NCBI GenBank assembly: GCA_024235315.1
Contig: JACKMP010000006.1
Location: 124,001-188,000 of the forward strand
DNA from: Chromatiaceae bacterium
Lineage (GTDB): Bacteria > Pseudomonadota > Gammaproteobacteria > Chromatiales > Chromatiaceae
DNA length: 64,000 nt
Reading direction: 5' to 3'
Below the pieces are notes generated by a model. The model made no database searches. It had not been told where the DNA came from and saw nothing but the letters and a program-made list of their open reading frames with translations. The position numbers and the translations under genes were made by a program. Below are positions 53,818 to 62,146 of the stretch, in pieces (the stretch's first letter is position 1; every line of letters starts with the position of its first letter).

Positions 53818-54492
53818 ATGAAACTGAAGAAAACAGCCCTCGCACTGAGCGTACTGGTCGCGGCAGGTTCCGCCGCTGCAGAATTCTCGGCCAACATCGG
53901 CGCAACCAGCAACTACGTCTGGCGCGGCGTCACGCAGACCGGCGAAGACGCCGCCATCTCGGGCGGGCTCGACTACGCACACGACAGCGGTTTCTACGCC
54001 GGCACCTGGGCGTCCAACGTCGCCGGTGGCGAGGAGGTCGATCTGTACGCGGGCTTCAGTGGCGAGGCCTCGAGCCTGGGTTATGACGTCGGCGTCATCT
54101 ACTACGCCTATCCGAGCTTCAACGACGCCGATTTCACCGAGATCTACGGCTCGCTCACCTTTGGTCCGGTGACCGGCGGTATCAACTACACGGTCGATGG
54201 CCAGGCTGAGAGCGCCGGTCAGGACCAGTTCATCGGCGGTGACATCTATTACTACCTGTCGGGCAGCTTCGAGTTCATGCCGACCTGGTCGCTTGGCGGC
54301 ACTGTCGGCTACTACGACTTCGACGAAGACGGGATGGGCGGTAACGATATCTCCTATGCACATATCCAGGGCGATATCACCAAGAGTGCAGGCGACTTCG
54401 GTGACTTCACCTTCTCGCTGTCGAAAGCGGACAAGGAAAGCGGCGACGACGACCTGAAAGTCTTTGTCTCCTGGGCCAAGACCTTCGAATAA
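53818..54492 (+). CDS. TorF-family putative porin
   Basis: A 224-residue outer-membrane protein. Signal peptide ~1-21 (ending AAA), then the TorF-type start FSANIGATSNYVWRGVTQ and regular beta strands with acidic loops, ending in an aromatic FVSWAKTFE tail. GGAG precedes the ATG. It shares the sigma-54 promoter with glnK and amtB, so it may admit ammonium or other nitrogen compounds. Confidence 0.85.
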   Translation: MKLKKTALALSVLVAAGSAAAEFSANIGATSNYVWRGVTQTGEDAAISGGLDYAHDSGFYAGTWASNVAGGEEVDLYAGFSGEASSLGYDVGVIYYAYPSFNDADFTEIYGSLTFGPVTGGINYTVDGQAESAGQDQFIGGDIYYYLSGSFEFMPTWSLGGTVGYYDFDEDGMGGNDISYAHIQGDITKSAGDFGDFTFSLSKADKESGDDDLKVFVSWAKTFE

Positions 54493-54512
54493 ACCGTACA
54501 GCCAAGACGACC

Positions 54513-54539
54513 GCCGGCACTGCTGGGTGCAGTGCCGGC
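54513..54539 (+). promoter_or_regulatory. intercistronic hairpin between porin and glnK
   Basis: GCCGGCACTG (54513-54522) is repeated in perfect inversion (54530-54539) over a 7-nt loop without a following T run. It may stabilise the porin message or limit read-through into glnK-amtB. Confidence 0.5.
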
Positions 54540-54564
54540 CAGAATCAATCTAGGAGAAGCATTC

Positions 54565-54903
54565 ATGAAACTGGTTGCAGCCATCATCAAGCCCTTCAAG
54601 CTCGATGACGTGCGCGAGGCGCTTTCAGACATCGGTGTGACCGGGATAACCGTCACCGAGGTCAAGGGCTTTGGCCGTCAGAAGGGCCACACAGAACTCT
54701 ACCGCGGCGCCGAATACGTCGTGGATTTCCTGCCGAAGATCAAAGTCGAAGTCGCCATCGACGACGACCAGCTCGACTCGGTCATCGAGGCGATCAGCGC
54801 CGCTGCCAAGACCGGCAAGATCGGTGACGGCAAGATCTTCGTCTACGACGTGCTCCAGGCCATCCGTATCCGTACGGGTGAGTCCGGCACGGACGCACTC
54901 TAA
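54565..54903 (+). CDS. glnK: nitrogen regulatory protein P-II (GlnK)
   Basis: A 112-residue P-II protein. Tyr51 in the T-loop (ELYRGAEY) is the uridylylation site; the ATP-binding region KTGKIGDGKIF and the C-terminal RIRTGESGTDAL are complete. It controls AmtB and glutamine synthetase regulation in response to 2-oxoglutarate and energy. TAGGAGAAG precedes the ATG. It lies 18 nt upstream of amtB. Confidence 0.96.
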   Translation: MKLVAAIIKPFKLDDVREALSDIGVTGITVTEVKGFGRQKGHTELYRGAEYVVDFLPKIKVEVAIDDDQLDSVIEAISAAAKTGKIGDGKIFVYDVLQAIRIRTGESGTDAL

Positions 54904-54921
54904 TCCGGCTGGGGGTTTCCA

Positions 54922-56220
54922 ATGGAAAACAACATTTTTGAACTCCAGTACGCCATCGATACCTTCTATTTCCTGGTGATGGGCGCACTGGTCATGTGGA
55001 TGGCTGCGGGTTTTGCGATGCTCGAGGCCGGACTGGTGCGGTCGAAGAACACGACCGAGATCCTGACCAAGAACATCGCCCTGTATGCGGTCGCTTGCAT
55101 CATGTACCTGGTGTGCGGCTACGCGATCATGTACGGCGGCGACTTCCTGCTGGCCGGCATCGCGCTGGACGGCGCCGAAAATGCCGACGCACTGACCGCG
55201 AGCGTGCTGAAAGAGTCTGCTGAAGCGGGCTTTGGCGGCGACTCCGTGTACTCGGATGCCTCGGATTTCTTCTTCCAGGTGGTGTTCGTGGCGACCGCGA
55301 TGTCGATTGTCTCCGGTGCCGTTGCCGAGCGCATGAAACTGTGGTCGTTCCTGCTGTTCGCAGTGGTGATGACCGGTTTCATCTACCCGATGGAAGGCAA
55401 CTGGACCTGGGGCGGTGAGTCGGTGTTCGGTCTGTACAGCCTGGGCGACGACTTCGGCTTCTCCGACTTCGCCGGCTCCGGTATCGTGCACATGGCAGGT
55501 GCGGCCGCTGCGCTGGCCGGAGTGCTGCTGCTCGGTCCGCGCAAGGGCAAGTACACCGCCGATGGCCGCGTCAACGCCATTCCAGGCGCCAACCTGCCGC
55601 TGGCCACTCTCGGTACCTTCATCCTCTGGATGGGCTGGTTCGGCTTCAACGGTGGCTCGGTGCTCAAACTGGGCGACATCGCCAATGCCAACTCGGTCGC
55701 CATGGTGTTCCTGAACACCAACGCCGCCGCAGCTGGCGGCCTCGTGACCGCGCTGATCATCGCCCGCCTGCTGTTCGGCAAGGCCGATCTCACCATGGCA
55801 CTCAACGGCGCGCTGGCCGGCCTGGTGGCGATCACCGCCGAGCCGTCCACGCCGTCGCCGCTGATGGCCACCGTGATCGGTGCGGTCGGTGGTGCCCTGG
55901 TGGTGTTCGCGATCCTGACCATCGACAAGATGAAGATCGATGACCCGGTCGGTGCCATCTCGGTACATGGTGTGGTCGGTTTCTGGGGCCTGATGGCAGT
56001 GCCGCTGACCAATGATGGGACCAGTTTCGTCGGTCAGCTGGTCGGCGCCGGCACGATCTTCGGTTGGGTGTTCGGTGTCAGCTTCGTGGTGTGGCTGGTG
56101 ATCAAGGCGATCATGGGCATCCGCGTCAGCGAGGAAGAGGAATACGAAGGTACCGATATCGGCGAGTGTGGCCTGGAGGCCTATCCCGAGTTCACCGGTA
56201 CGCGTGGTTCCGGTCGCTGA
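54922..56220 (+). CDS. amtB: ammonium transporter
   Basis: A 432-residue AmtB channel with eleven TM helices. Motifs include the pore segment GAGAAAL-like region around AGSGIVHMAGAAAALAG, the HxxE/D twin-histidine positions and the C-terminal VHGVVGFWG helix. There is no N-terminal signal peptide. GGGGGTT precedes the ATG. The C-terminal tail is acidic and should bind GlnK. A strong terminator follows. Confidence 0.96.
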   Translation: MENNIFELQYAIDTFYFLVMGALVMWMAAGFAMLEAGLVRSKNTTEILTKNIALYAVACIMYLVCGYAIMYGGDFLLAGIALDGAENADALTASVLKESAEAGFGGDSVYSDASDFFFQVVFVATAMSIVSGAVAERMKLWSFLLFAVVMTGFIYPMEGNWTWGGESVFGLYSLGDDFGFSDFAGSGIVHMAGAAAALAGVLLLGPRKGKYTADGRVNAIPGANLPLATLGTFILWMGWFGFNGGSVLKLGDIANANSVAMVFLNTNAAAAGGLVTALIIARLLFGKADLTMALNGALAGLVAITAEPSTPSPLMATVIGAVGGALVVFAILTIDKMKIDDPVGAISVHGVVGFWGLMAVPLTNDGTSFVGQLVGAGTIFGWVFGVSFVVWLVIKAIMGIRVSEEEEYEGTDIGECGLEAYPEFTGTRGSGR

Positions 56221-56243
56221 CAGACACCATGTCTGTGTAGCAG

Positions 56244-56266
56244 GGGCGCCTTCGGGCGCCCTTTTT
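56244..56266 (+). terminator. rho-independent terminator with UUCG loop
   Basis: GGGCGCC (56244-56250) pairs with GGCGCCC (56255-56261) around the tetraloop TTCG and is followed by TTTTT. It ends the porin-glnK-amtB operon. Confidence 0.88.
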
Positions 56267-56286
56267 CGTTGGGGCGCCGGTTGGCA

Positions 56287-57333
56287 TCAAACGATCGGCG
56301 GTTCTTCGACCAGCTCCGGTGGCGTGATCGCCGTGCCGTCGTGTAGCGCATCCAGGTGCTGCTCCAGCAATGTGGTCTGACGGGTGCGGCCGACGTGAAA
56401 CAGTGCCTCGCCCTCGAACACCAGCGGCAGGTTGGTGCGGCCAATGACCACACCGTCGAAAGGGGCCTCCAGCACCATCTCGGACTCACCCGTGGGGTCG
56501 GCGACCACGCCGAGGGTTTCGCCTTTCCTGACCATGGTGCCAAGTTTGGCCTGCGCGCGCAGGATGCCACTCTGCGGCGCGCGCTGCCAGGTGCTCGAAC
56601 GCAGCACCGCGCTCGGCTTGCTCGGCTTGCGTTTGCTGATCGGCAGCATCGACAGGCGACGCAGCACATTCATCACTCCGCGCAGCCCGATCTGGATAGA
56701 CATCTCCTCGAAACGCAGTGCCTCACCGGCCTCGTACACCATCACCGGTACGCCGATGTCGGCAGCTGCGCCGCGCAGCGATCCGGCTGGTGCCGCCGAG
56801 TGCAACAGCACCGGTGCGCTGAACGCCTTGGCCAGCGGCTCCAGGATAGGGTCGTTGATGTCCGCCCGGATCTGCGGCAGGTTGTCACGGTGCACCGCTG
56901 CCGTATGCAGATCGATGCCGAAATCGGCGCGTTTCACGATCTCCGACATGAACACATGGCCGAGGCGGCCCGCCATCGAACCCGACTCGTTGCCGGGGAA
57001 GCTGCGATTGAGGTCGCGCCGGTCGGGCAGGTAGCGTGAGCGGTTGTGAAAGCCGAACACATTGACGATCGGGACCGCCAGCAGCGTGCCGTGCAGGCGC
57101 TTCATCTGAGGTACCCGCAGCAGTCGACGGATGATCTCCACGCCATTGATCTCGTCGCCGTGCACGGCGGCACTGACAAAAACCACCGGGCCGTCATGCC
57201 GGCCGTGCAACACATGTACCGGCATGGATACCGGGTCGTTGGTGTATAGGCCGGGGAGCGTCAGGTTGACCGAGCGGCGCGTCGCCGCTGCCACCAGCTG
57301 CCCGCCAATCGGGAATGCCTGGCGCTTGTTCAT
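56287..57333 (-). CDS. succinylglutamate desuccinylase/aspartoacylase-family protein
   Basis: A 348-residue zinc-dependent deacylase fold. Zinc ligand motif HGDEINGVEIIRRLL, NPDR-like substrate site near RDLNRSFPG, and a later HTAAV. C-terminal ~100 residues form a beta-rich domain (GILRAQAKLGTMVRKGETLGVV) resembling biotinyl-like folds in relatives. It is 4 nt after rimK on the same strand; such deacylases often accompany rimK, perhaps trimming acyl or glutamate groups. Confidence 0.82.
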   Translation of the reverse strand: MNKRQAFPIGGQLVAAATRRSVNLTLPGLYTNDPVSMPVHVLHGRHDGPVVFVSAAVHGDEINGVEIIRRLLRVPQMKRLHGTLLAVPIVNVFGFHNRSRYLPDRRDLNRSFPGNESGSMAGRLGHVFMSEIVKRADFGIDLHTAAVHRDNLPQIRADINDPILEPLAKAFSAPVLLHSAAPAGSLRGAAADIGVPVMVYEAGEALRFEEMSIQIGLRGVMNVLRRLSMLPISKRKPSKPSAVLRSSTWQRAPQSGILRAQAKLGTMVRKGETLGVVADPTGESEMVLEAPFDGVVIGRTNLPLVFEGEALFHVGRTRQTTLLEQHLDALHDGTAITPPELVEEPPIV

Positions 57334-57337
57334 CTTC

Positions 57338-58243
57338 TCAGCCCTTGCCGCGCGTCTTGGTCTTGTGCGGTTGGTGATTCTTTTCGATGAACTGCACGAT
57401 CATGCCTGCCACGTCGCGCTGCGTGGCGCCCTCGATGCCCTCCAGTCCGGGCGAGGAGTTGACCTCCATGACCACCGGTCCGTGATTGGCGCGCAGAATG
57501 TCCACACCGCATACATTCAATCCCATGATGCCGGCGGCACGCACCGCGGTAGAGCGTTCCTCGGGGGTGAGCTTGATCAGCGAGGCGCTGCCGCCGCGGT
57601 GCAGGTTGGAACGGAACTCACCGTCCTTGCTCTGGCGCTTCATCGCGGCCACAACCTTGCCGCCGACCACCAGGCAGCGGATGTCGGCGCCACCGGCCTC
57701 GGCAATGAACTCCTGAATCAGGATGTTGGCCTTGAGCCCCATGAAGGCCTCGATCACGCTCTCTGCGGCTTTCTCCGTCTCTGCCAGTACCACGCCGATG
57801 CCCTGGGTACCCTCCAGCAGCTTGATCACCGCCGGGGCACCGCCGACCATCTTGAGCATGTCCTGCACATCGTCGGGCGAGTGCGCGAAGCCGGTCACCG
57901 GGAGGCCGATGCCCTTGCGCGCCAGCAGCTGAAGCGAGCGCAACTTGTCTCGAGAGCGGGTAATCGCGACCGACTCGTTGAGCGGGTAGACGCCCATCAT
58001 CTCGAACTGGCGCAACACCGCGGTGCCGTAAAAGGTCACCGATGCGCCGATGCGTGGGATCACCGCATCGAAGCCGTTGAGGTCCTCGCCCTTGTAGTGG
58101 ATCGAGGGACGCATCGAAGTAATGTTCATATAGCAGCGCAGCACGTCGAGCACGCGAACTTCGTGGCCGCGTTGCTCGGCGGCCTCGACCAGGCGCCGCG
58201 TCGAGTACAGCTTGGGGTTGCGCGACAGTATGGCAATTTTCAT
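57338..58243 (-). CDS. rimK: ribosomal S6 glutamate ligase RimK
   Basis: A 301-residue ATP-grasp ligase. Motifs: MKIAILSRNPKLYSTRRLVEAA, the P-loop-like KLLEGTQGIGV, and the metal-binding MEVNSSPGLEGIE. It adds C-terminal glutamates to ribosomal protein S6. Its start overlaps the stop of the zinc protease gene by 4 nt. Confidence 0.93.
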   Translation of the reverse strand: MKIAILSRNPKLYSTRRLVEAAEQRGHEVRVLDVLRCYMNITSMRPSIHYKGEDLNGFDAVIPRIGASVTFYGTAVLRQFEMMGVYPLNESVAITRSRDKLRSLQLLARKGIGLPVTGFAHSPDDVQDMLKMVGGAPAVIKLLEGTQGIGVVLAETEKAAESVIEAFMGLKANILIQEFIAEAGGADIRCLVVGGKVVAAMKRQSKDGEFRSNLHRGGSASLIKLTPEERSTAVRAAGIMGLNVCGVDILRANHGPVVMEVNSSPGLEGIEGATQRDVAGMIVQFIEKNHQPHKTKTRGKG

Positions 58244-58734
58244 TGGGGTTCCTTGCGGGAGGAGCGACGGCCGGCAAGATATGAGGCCGACGGGTCGATC
58301 AGAAATCCGCCGGCCGACATCGCGGTGCGGCCGAAGAGCATGCGGAACTGCATGCTATCGCGGTTGGTCAGTGTGAGTTCAATATGATCATCGAAATCCA
58401 GCAGAACGAGCCGCGTGACGATCACGAAGCGAAGCTCGCGATGGCCGCCGGAGTCCGAGACCTGACGTTGGTCCAGCACCTCGGCCTCGCAGTGAACCGC
58501 GTCACGGTTGTTGCGCTGAAGCGGGTGGACCCCGAAGCGGACATGGTCGCGGCCATCGCGCCGGAGCGGCTCGACGTAAAACGCGTGCAGGCACGATGTG
58601 CGTGCGCCGGTGTCGACCTTGGCTTTGATGTGGCTGATCCCGAGGTCCGGCAGGCTGAGCCATTCACGCCAGCCGAGCAGGCGCGCCGACGGCGCAGCGT
58701 CGGTCCGGATCGTCTTCTTTCGTGTGATCGGCAT
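58240..58734 (-). CDS. RimB-like retropepsin/ATP-dependent zinc protease family
   Basis: A 164-residue protein with the retropepsin-like motif KVDTGARTSCLHA and the second motif MLFGRTAM. The family is known as RimB and is encoded next to rimK, where it is proposed to reverse or regulate glutamylation. ATG at 58734 was chosen; AAGGG lies upstream. Overlap with rimK is ATGA (4 nt). Confidence 0.85.
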   Translation of the reverse strand: MPITRKKTIRTDAAPSARLLGWREWLSLPDLGISHIKAKVDTGARTSCLHAFYVEPLRRDGRDHVRFGVHPLQRNNRDAVHCEAEVLDQRQVSDSGGHRELRFVIVTRLVLLDFDDHIELTLTNRDSMQFRMLFGRTAMSAGGFLIDPSASYLAGRRSSRKEPQ

Positions 58735-58835
58735 CGGCAGGGCCCTTGTAATGATGATCGGCGGGCCTTGATTGTGTGGCACGCGCGGTTGATTCGCTGG
58801 CGACGCCCGGCGCCTGTGCGCACTATCATAGCCGC

Positions 58836-59321
58836 ATGTGCTGCAAGATGAATCCATGGCTCCGGAAGCTGGCGCTGGCGACGGCCGTGCTGGCGGTGAG
58901 TACGCCACATGCCGCGGACGTGTATCGCTGGAGCGACGAGCAGGGCCGTGTCCACTACGGGCAGAGGCCACCACCGCAGGGCGCGCAGAAAATGCTGCTG
59001 CCCGACACCGCTGCCGGTTCAGTGACCGCCGACCAGGCGTCGGCACAGCGGCGCGACCGCCAGCAGCGCCTGCTCGAGGCCTATGAATACGAACGTGAAC
59101 AGAAGCGGGCCGCGGATACGCGCGCGGCACAACTGCGCGAACAGGACGCGGCACATTGCCGGGATCTGCAGGAGAGCTGGCGCCTGCTGTCGCATCCGGG
59201 CCCGGTGTACCGGACCCTGGCCAACGGGGAGCGCAGGTACCTGAGCGAAGACGAGCGCGCTGCGGAAAAAGCCGACCTGCGTCAGGCTCACCTGAAGACC
59301 TGCGGCACAGAACCCCGGTGA
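58836..59321 (+). CDS. DUF4124 exported protein
   Basis: A 161-residue protein with a signal peptide (~5-23, ending HAA) and the DUF4124 core DVYRWSDEQGRVHYGQRPPPQGA. A charged coiled coil follows (RRDRQQRLLEAYEYEREQK) and the C terminus has two Cys. The ATG at 58836 or at 58848 can start it. Its stop overlaps the next gene's GTG (GTGA), so it is coupled to the hydrolase. Confidence 0.78.
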   Translation: MCCKMNPWLRKLALATAVLAVSTPHAADVYRWSDEQGRVHYGQRPPPQGAQKMLLPDTAAGSVTADQASAQRRDRQQRLLEAYEYEREQKRAADTRAAQLREQDAAHCRDLQESWRLLSHPGPVYRTLANGERRYLSEDERAAEKADLRQAHLKTCGTEPR

Positions 59322-59986
59322 CCACCCCGGGTGGTGCCGATCGTGTGAAGGTGCAATGGGTTGTGATGCTGCACGGCATGGCACGCACTGCGCGATCGAT
59401 GGCGCCTCTGGCCAGGGATCTGCAGCGTGCCGGCTATCGGGTGCGCAATATCGGGTATCCGACACGTCGTTACGATGTCGCGGGTCTGGTCGAGCACTAT
59501 GTGCGGCCAGCGGTGAGCGGTTGTGGCACGGCGCATCCGGTGCATGTGGTGACGCATTCGCTGGGGGGCATACTGGTTAGGTACTACCTGCAGCACAACG
59601 GCCTGCCGCCGGGCAGCCGCGTCGTCATGCTGGCACCCCCCAATCAGGGTAGCGAGGTTGCCGATTACGTGCGTGATTGGCTGCCCTACCGCTGGTTGAT
59701 GGGGCCGGTTGGCCAACAGCTGGGAACCGGGCCCGACAGCATCGTTCACCGGCTGCGACCGATTCCCGTTGAAGTGGGCATCATCGCGGCCAACCGCTCG
59801 TTGCAACCCTGGTTCTCGCGTCTGCTACCCGGCGATGACGATGGTGCCGTGTCGGTTACCAGCACCCGGCTGCCGGAAATGCGTGACTTCATCGTCACGG
59901 ACAGTACGCATTCGCTGATGATGTTCAATGCGGAGGTGCGGCGGCAGGTACTGTACTTCCTCGAAAACGGTCATTTCGCGCATTGA
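59318..59986 (+). CDS. alpha/beta hydrolase
   Basis: A 222-residue hydrolase. HGMARTARSM near the N terminus gives the oxyanion hole; the nucleophile is in VTHSLGG; Asp in DDDGAVSVTST and His in DSTHSLMMF complete the triad. No signal peptide. It resembles short-chain lipases and PGAP1-like esterases. The GTG start at 59318 overlaps the DUF4124 stop by 4 nt. Confidence 0.8.
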   Translation: MTTPGGADRVKVQWVVMLHGMARTARSMAPLARDLQRAGYRVRNIGYPTRRYDVAGLVEHYVRPAVSGCGTAHPVHVVTHSLGGILVRYYLQHNGLPPGSRVVMLAPPNQGSEVADYVRDWLPYRWLMGPVGQQLGTGPDSIVHRLRPIPVEVGIIAANRSLQPWFSRLLPGDDDGAVSVTSTRLPEMRDFIVTDSTHSLMMFNAEVRRQVLYFLENGHFAH

Positions 59987-60003
59987 CTTGGCGGTGCCAG
60001 GGT

Positions 60004-60882
60004 TCAACATTCCGCCAGCAGGGTCTGCATCGAGCGTTCCGCCTGTGCTCGGTAGCCGCCGCCAAAGAGGTTGAGGTGATTGAGCACGTGGTACAGGTTG
60101 TACAGGTGCTTGCGCACCCGGTAGCCGGGGTCGAGCGGCCAGGCCGCGCGGTAGGCGGCATAGAAGTCGGCAGGAAATCCGCCGAACAGTTCGGTCATCG
60201 CCAGATCCGCTTCACGGTCGCCGAAGTAGGTCGCAGGGTCGTATATCAGCGGATCCCCTCGCTCGCCGAAGCCGATATTGCCGCCCCAGAGGTCGCCATG
60301 CAGCAGTGATGGGCGGGGTGCATGGTCGATCAGGGCGGGGAAGCGTTCCATCAGTTGCCCGCCGAGCACCTGCAGACGGCCCTGGTGGCCGTTTCGCGCG
60401 GCCTGTGCGAGTTGAAAGCCCAGTCGATGTTCACGCCAGAATGCCACCCAGTCACCGTCCCAGCTGTTGCATTGCCGCGTCGCCCCGATGGTGTTGTCGC
60501 GTGCCCAGCCAAATTGTTCGGTACCGTGTCGGTGCATCGCTGCCAGCAGTTCCCCTGCCTGACGCCAGCCCGCCGCGCTGGCGTGGCGCATTTCCAGGTA
60601 CTCCAGGACGATAAAGGCGCTTTCCCCGGCGATGCCCGTGCACAAGGGGTACGGTACCCGGAGGGTCCGGCTTGCAGCGAGCGCGCCGAGTCCCTGCGCC
60701 TCGGCCTCGAACATCTCGATGGACGCCGCCGCGTTCGTCTTCACGAACCAGGTCTGTGTGCCGTCACCGAGGCGGAATGCCTGATTGATACAGCCACCCC
60801 CCATGCCACCCGGGGGCCGTGGATCGAATGGCCGCCCGGTTGCCTCCGCAATCCGATCCGCCACCGAACGCCAGATGCTCAC
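60004..60882 (-). CDS. fructosamine kinase family protein
   Basis: A 292-residue phosphotransferase with Lys in WFVKTNAAAS, catalytic HGDLWGGN and YDPATYFGDREADLAMTELFGG. The family phosphorylates fructosamines (deglycation) or ribulosamines. The start is GTG at 60882, before SIWRSVADRIAEATG; a longer open frame upstream is antisense and not used. Convergent to the hydrolase at 59318-59986. Confidence 0.85.
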   Translation of the reverse strand: MSIWRSVADRIAEATGRPFDPRPPGGMGGGCINQAFRLGDGTQTWFVKTNAAASIEMFEAEAQGLGALAASRTLRVPYPLCTGIAGESAFIVLEYLEMRHASAAGWRQAGELLAAMHRHGTEQFGWARDNTIGATRQCNSWDGDWVAFWREHRLGFQLAQAARNGHQGRLQVLGGQLMERFPALIDHAPRPSLLHGDLWGGNIGFGERGDPLIYDPATYFGDREADLAMTELFGGFPADFYAAYRAAWPLDPGYRVRKHLYNLYHVLNHLNLFGGGYRAQAERSMQTLLAEC

Positions 60883-60918
60883 GGCGCCTTGACGTGAAAC
60901 TCGCGCAGCGAGCCTGTG

Positions 60919-60956
60919 TCCCTCTCTCCCTCTGGGAGAAAGCAAGGAGAGAGGGA
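60919..60956. repeat. CCCTCTCTCC inverted repeat
   Basis: TCCCTCTCTCC (60919-60929) and GGAGAGAGGGA (60946-60956) are perfect inverted arms with CTCTGGGAGAAA in between. It belongs to a type of pyrimidine-rich palindrome common between genes of proteobacteria; role unknown. Confidence 0.6.
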
Positions 60957-60995
60957 AACGGCCATGGCTGGCAGCGGTTTCATGACTTAGGGTGG

Positions 60996-61616
60996 CTAGC
61001 AGCCATGACCGATGGGATCGGGCCTGCCCAGACGGGCCCGCAGTGGGCTGCTGCGGGGGAAGTGCGCGCGCAGAAATTCCATCTGATCGGCGAGGACGTT
61101 GCGGCCCTGCAGGTAGATGTACTCGGCATGGGTGGGGGCGTAGGGGATAGCCAGCAATTCCATGCCCGCCTGCTCCGGTGTGCTGCCCGCCTTGTGGTTG
61201 TTGCAACGGGTACAGGCAGTCACCACATTGGTCCAGTGGTTGAGGCCACCCTGGCTGATCGGCGTGACGTGATCGCGCGACAGCGCGCGGTGCGGGAAAT
61301 ACTCGCCGCAGTAGAGGCACAGGTGGTTGTCGCGCTGGAACAGCGTGCGGTTGCTCAGCGGCGGAGTGTAGCTGTCGCGCAGCTGGTGATTGCCATGGGT
61401 CGCGACGATCGAATTGATCTCGATAGTGCTCTGACGGCGACTGATCGCGTTGATGCCACCGCGGAGCGTGAACAGGGGCTCACCGCAGACATAGGCGATC
61501 ATGTCGAGAAAATGCAGGCGCGCCGCCTGCCGGAAGCTGATCCATTCCAGCGGCATGCCCGATGCGTCGGTACGCAGGATCTGCTGAGACAGGCTCGGCA
61601 CCAGCGGCACTCCCAT
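60996..61616 (-). CDS. HNH endonuclease
   Basis: A 206-residue nuclease with an HNH zinc-finger motif: CLYCGEYF, SRDHVTPISQGGLNHWTNVVTAC and CTRCNNHK. The N-terminal ~80 residues (VPSLSQQILRTDASGMPLEWISF) fit the HNH proteins found near core genes in proteobacteria. It is not linked to a restriction methyltransferase here. Likely a housekeeping or phage-related nuclease; target unknown. Confidence 0.88.
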   Translation of the reverse strand: MGVPLVPSLSQQILRTDASGMPLEWISFRQAARLHFLDMIAYVCGEPLFTLRGGINAISRRQSTIEINSIVATHGNHQLRDSYTPPLSNRTLFQRDNHLCLYCGEYFPHRALSRDHVTPISQGGLNHWTNVVTACTRCNNHKAGSTPEQAGMELLAIPYAPTHAEYIYLQGRNVLADQMEFLRAHFPRSSPLRARLGRPDPIGHGC

Positions 61617-62146
61617 GCAAGAGTTGGCCGTTTATTGCATACAAGGTGCCGGTCTTTCAAGCGGCGGAGGCGTGACGCCACGGGTCCGTGGTTCGATGCC
61701 GGTCGCGCCATTTTTGGCGCCGGGTCTGTTGCGATGCGCTTCGGACCGGTCGGGCCCTATCGTCCGCCGCAGTCCGCCGGTCGACGCGGCGTCCGATGTC
61801 TTCCGGATCACCACAGGTCTTGTACATACCGGCAGCACCGTTACCCCACCGGGCCCCCTTGACTTATGCACAATTCGTGTGCAGGGGACTGAGCGTCCAG
61901 TGTCTGCCAGGGGGTAGTTCATCAGCATCTAATGAAATTTTTTAACACCATGTTTTTGTTATTAAAAGTGGCCTTGCCCCTTTTCCGCGCAATTGCCGCC
62001 GAAACGACCTAATTCATGCTGCGAGCGTCGATTTGCGCGATTACTCCACAAAGTTATCCACAGGCACTGTGCAAACCGCACTAAGCATCTGATTGTGGTG
62101 ACGATTGCGGCTGCCGCGTGCGGGTTTCGACTGGTACAGTGCGGCG
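61617..62146. other. intergenic region upstream of priA
   Basis: A 530-bp gap without a supported gene. It contains an AT-rich island (~61928-61975) and one perfect DnaA box. Open frames such as 61615-61917 run through it but show no ribosome-binding site or motif. Confidence 0.55.
62054..62062 (+). promoter_or_regulatory. DnaA box
   Basis: TTATCCACA, the strong DnaA-binding consensus, lies 85 bp upstream of the priA start. A single box is not an origin, but DnaA could regulate priA. Confidence 0.6.

Noticed and set aside
61640..61720. Possible tRNA from GGTTCGATGCC-like text
   Set aside because: The T-arm stem does not pair properly and no matching acceptor or anticodon arm is found upstream.
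62054..62062. Replication origin
   Set aside because: A single DnaA box with no further boxes or dnaA/dnaN/parAB neighbours does not support an origin.
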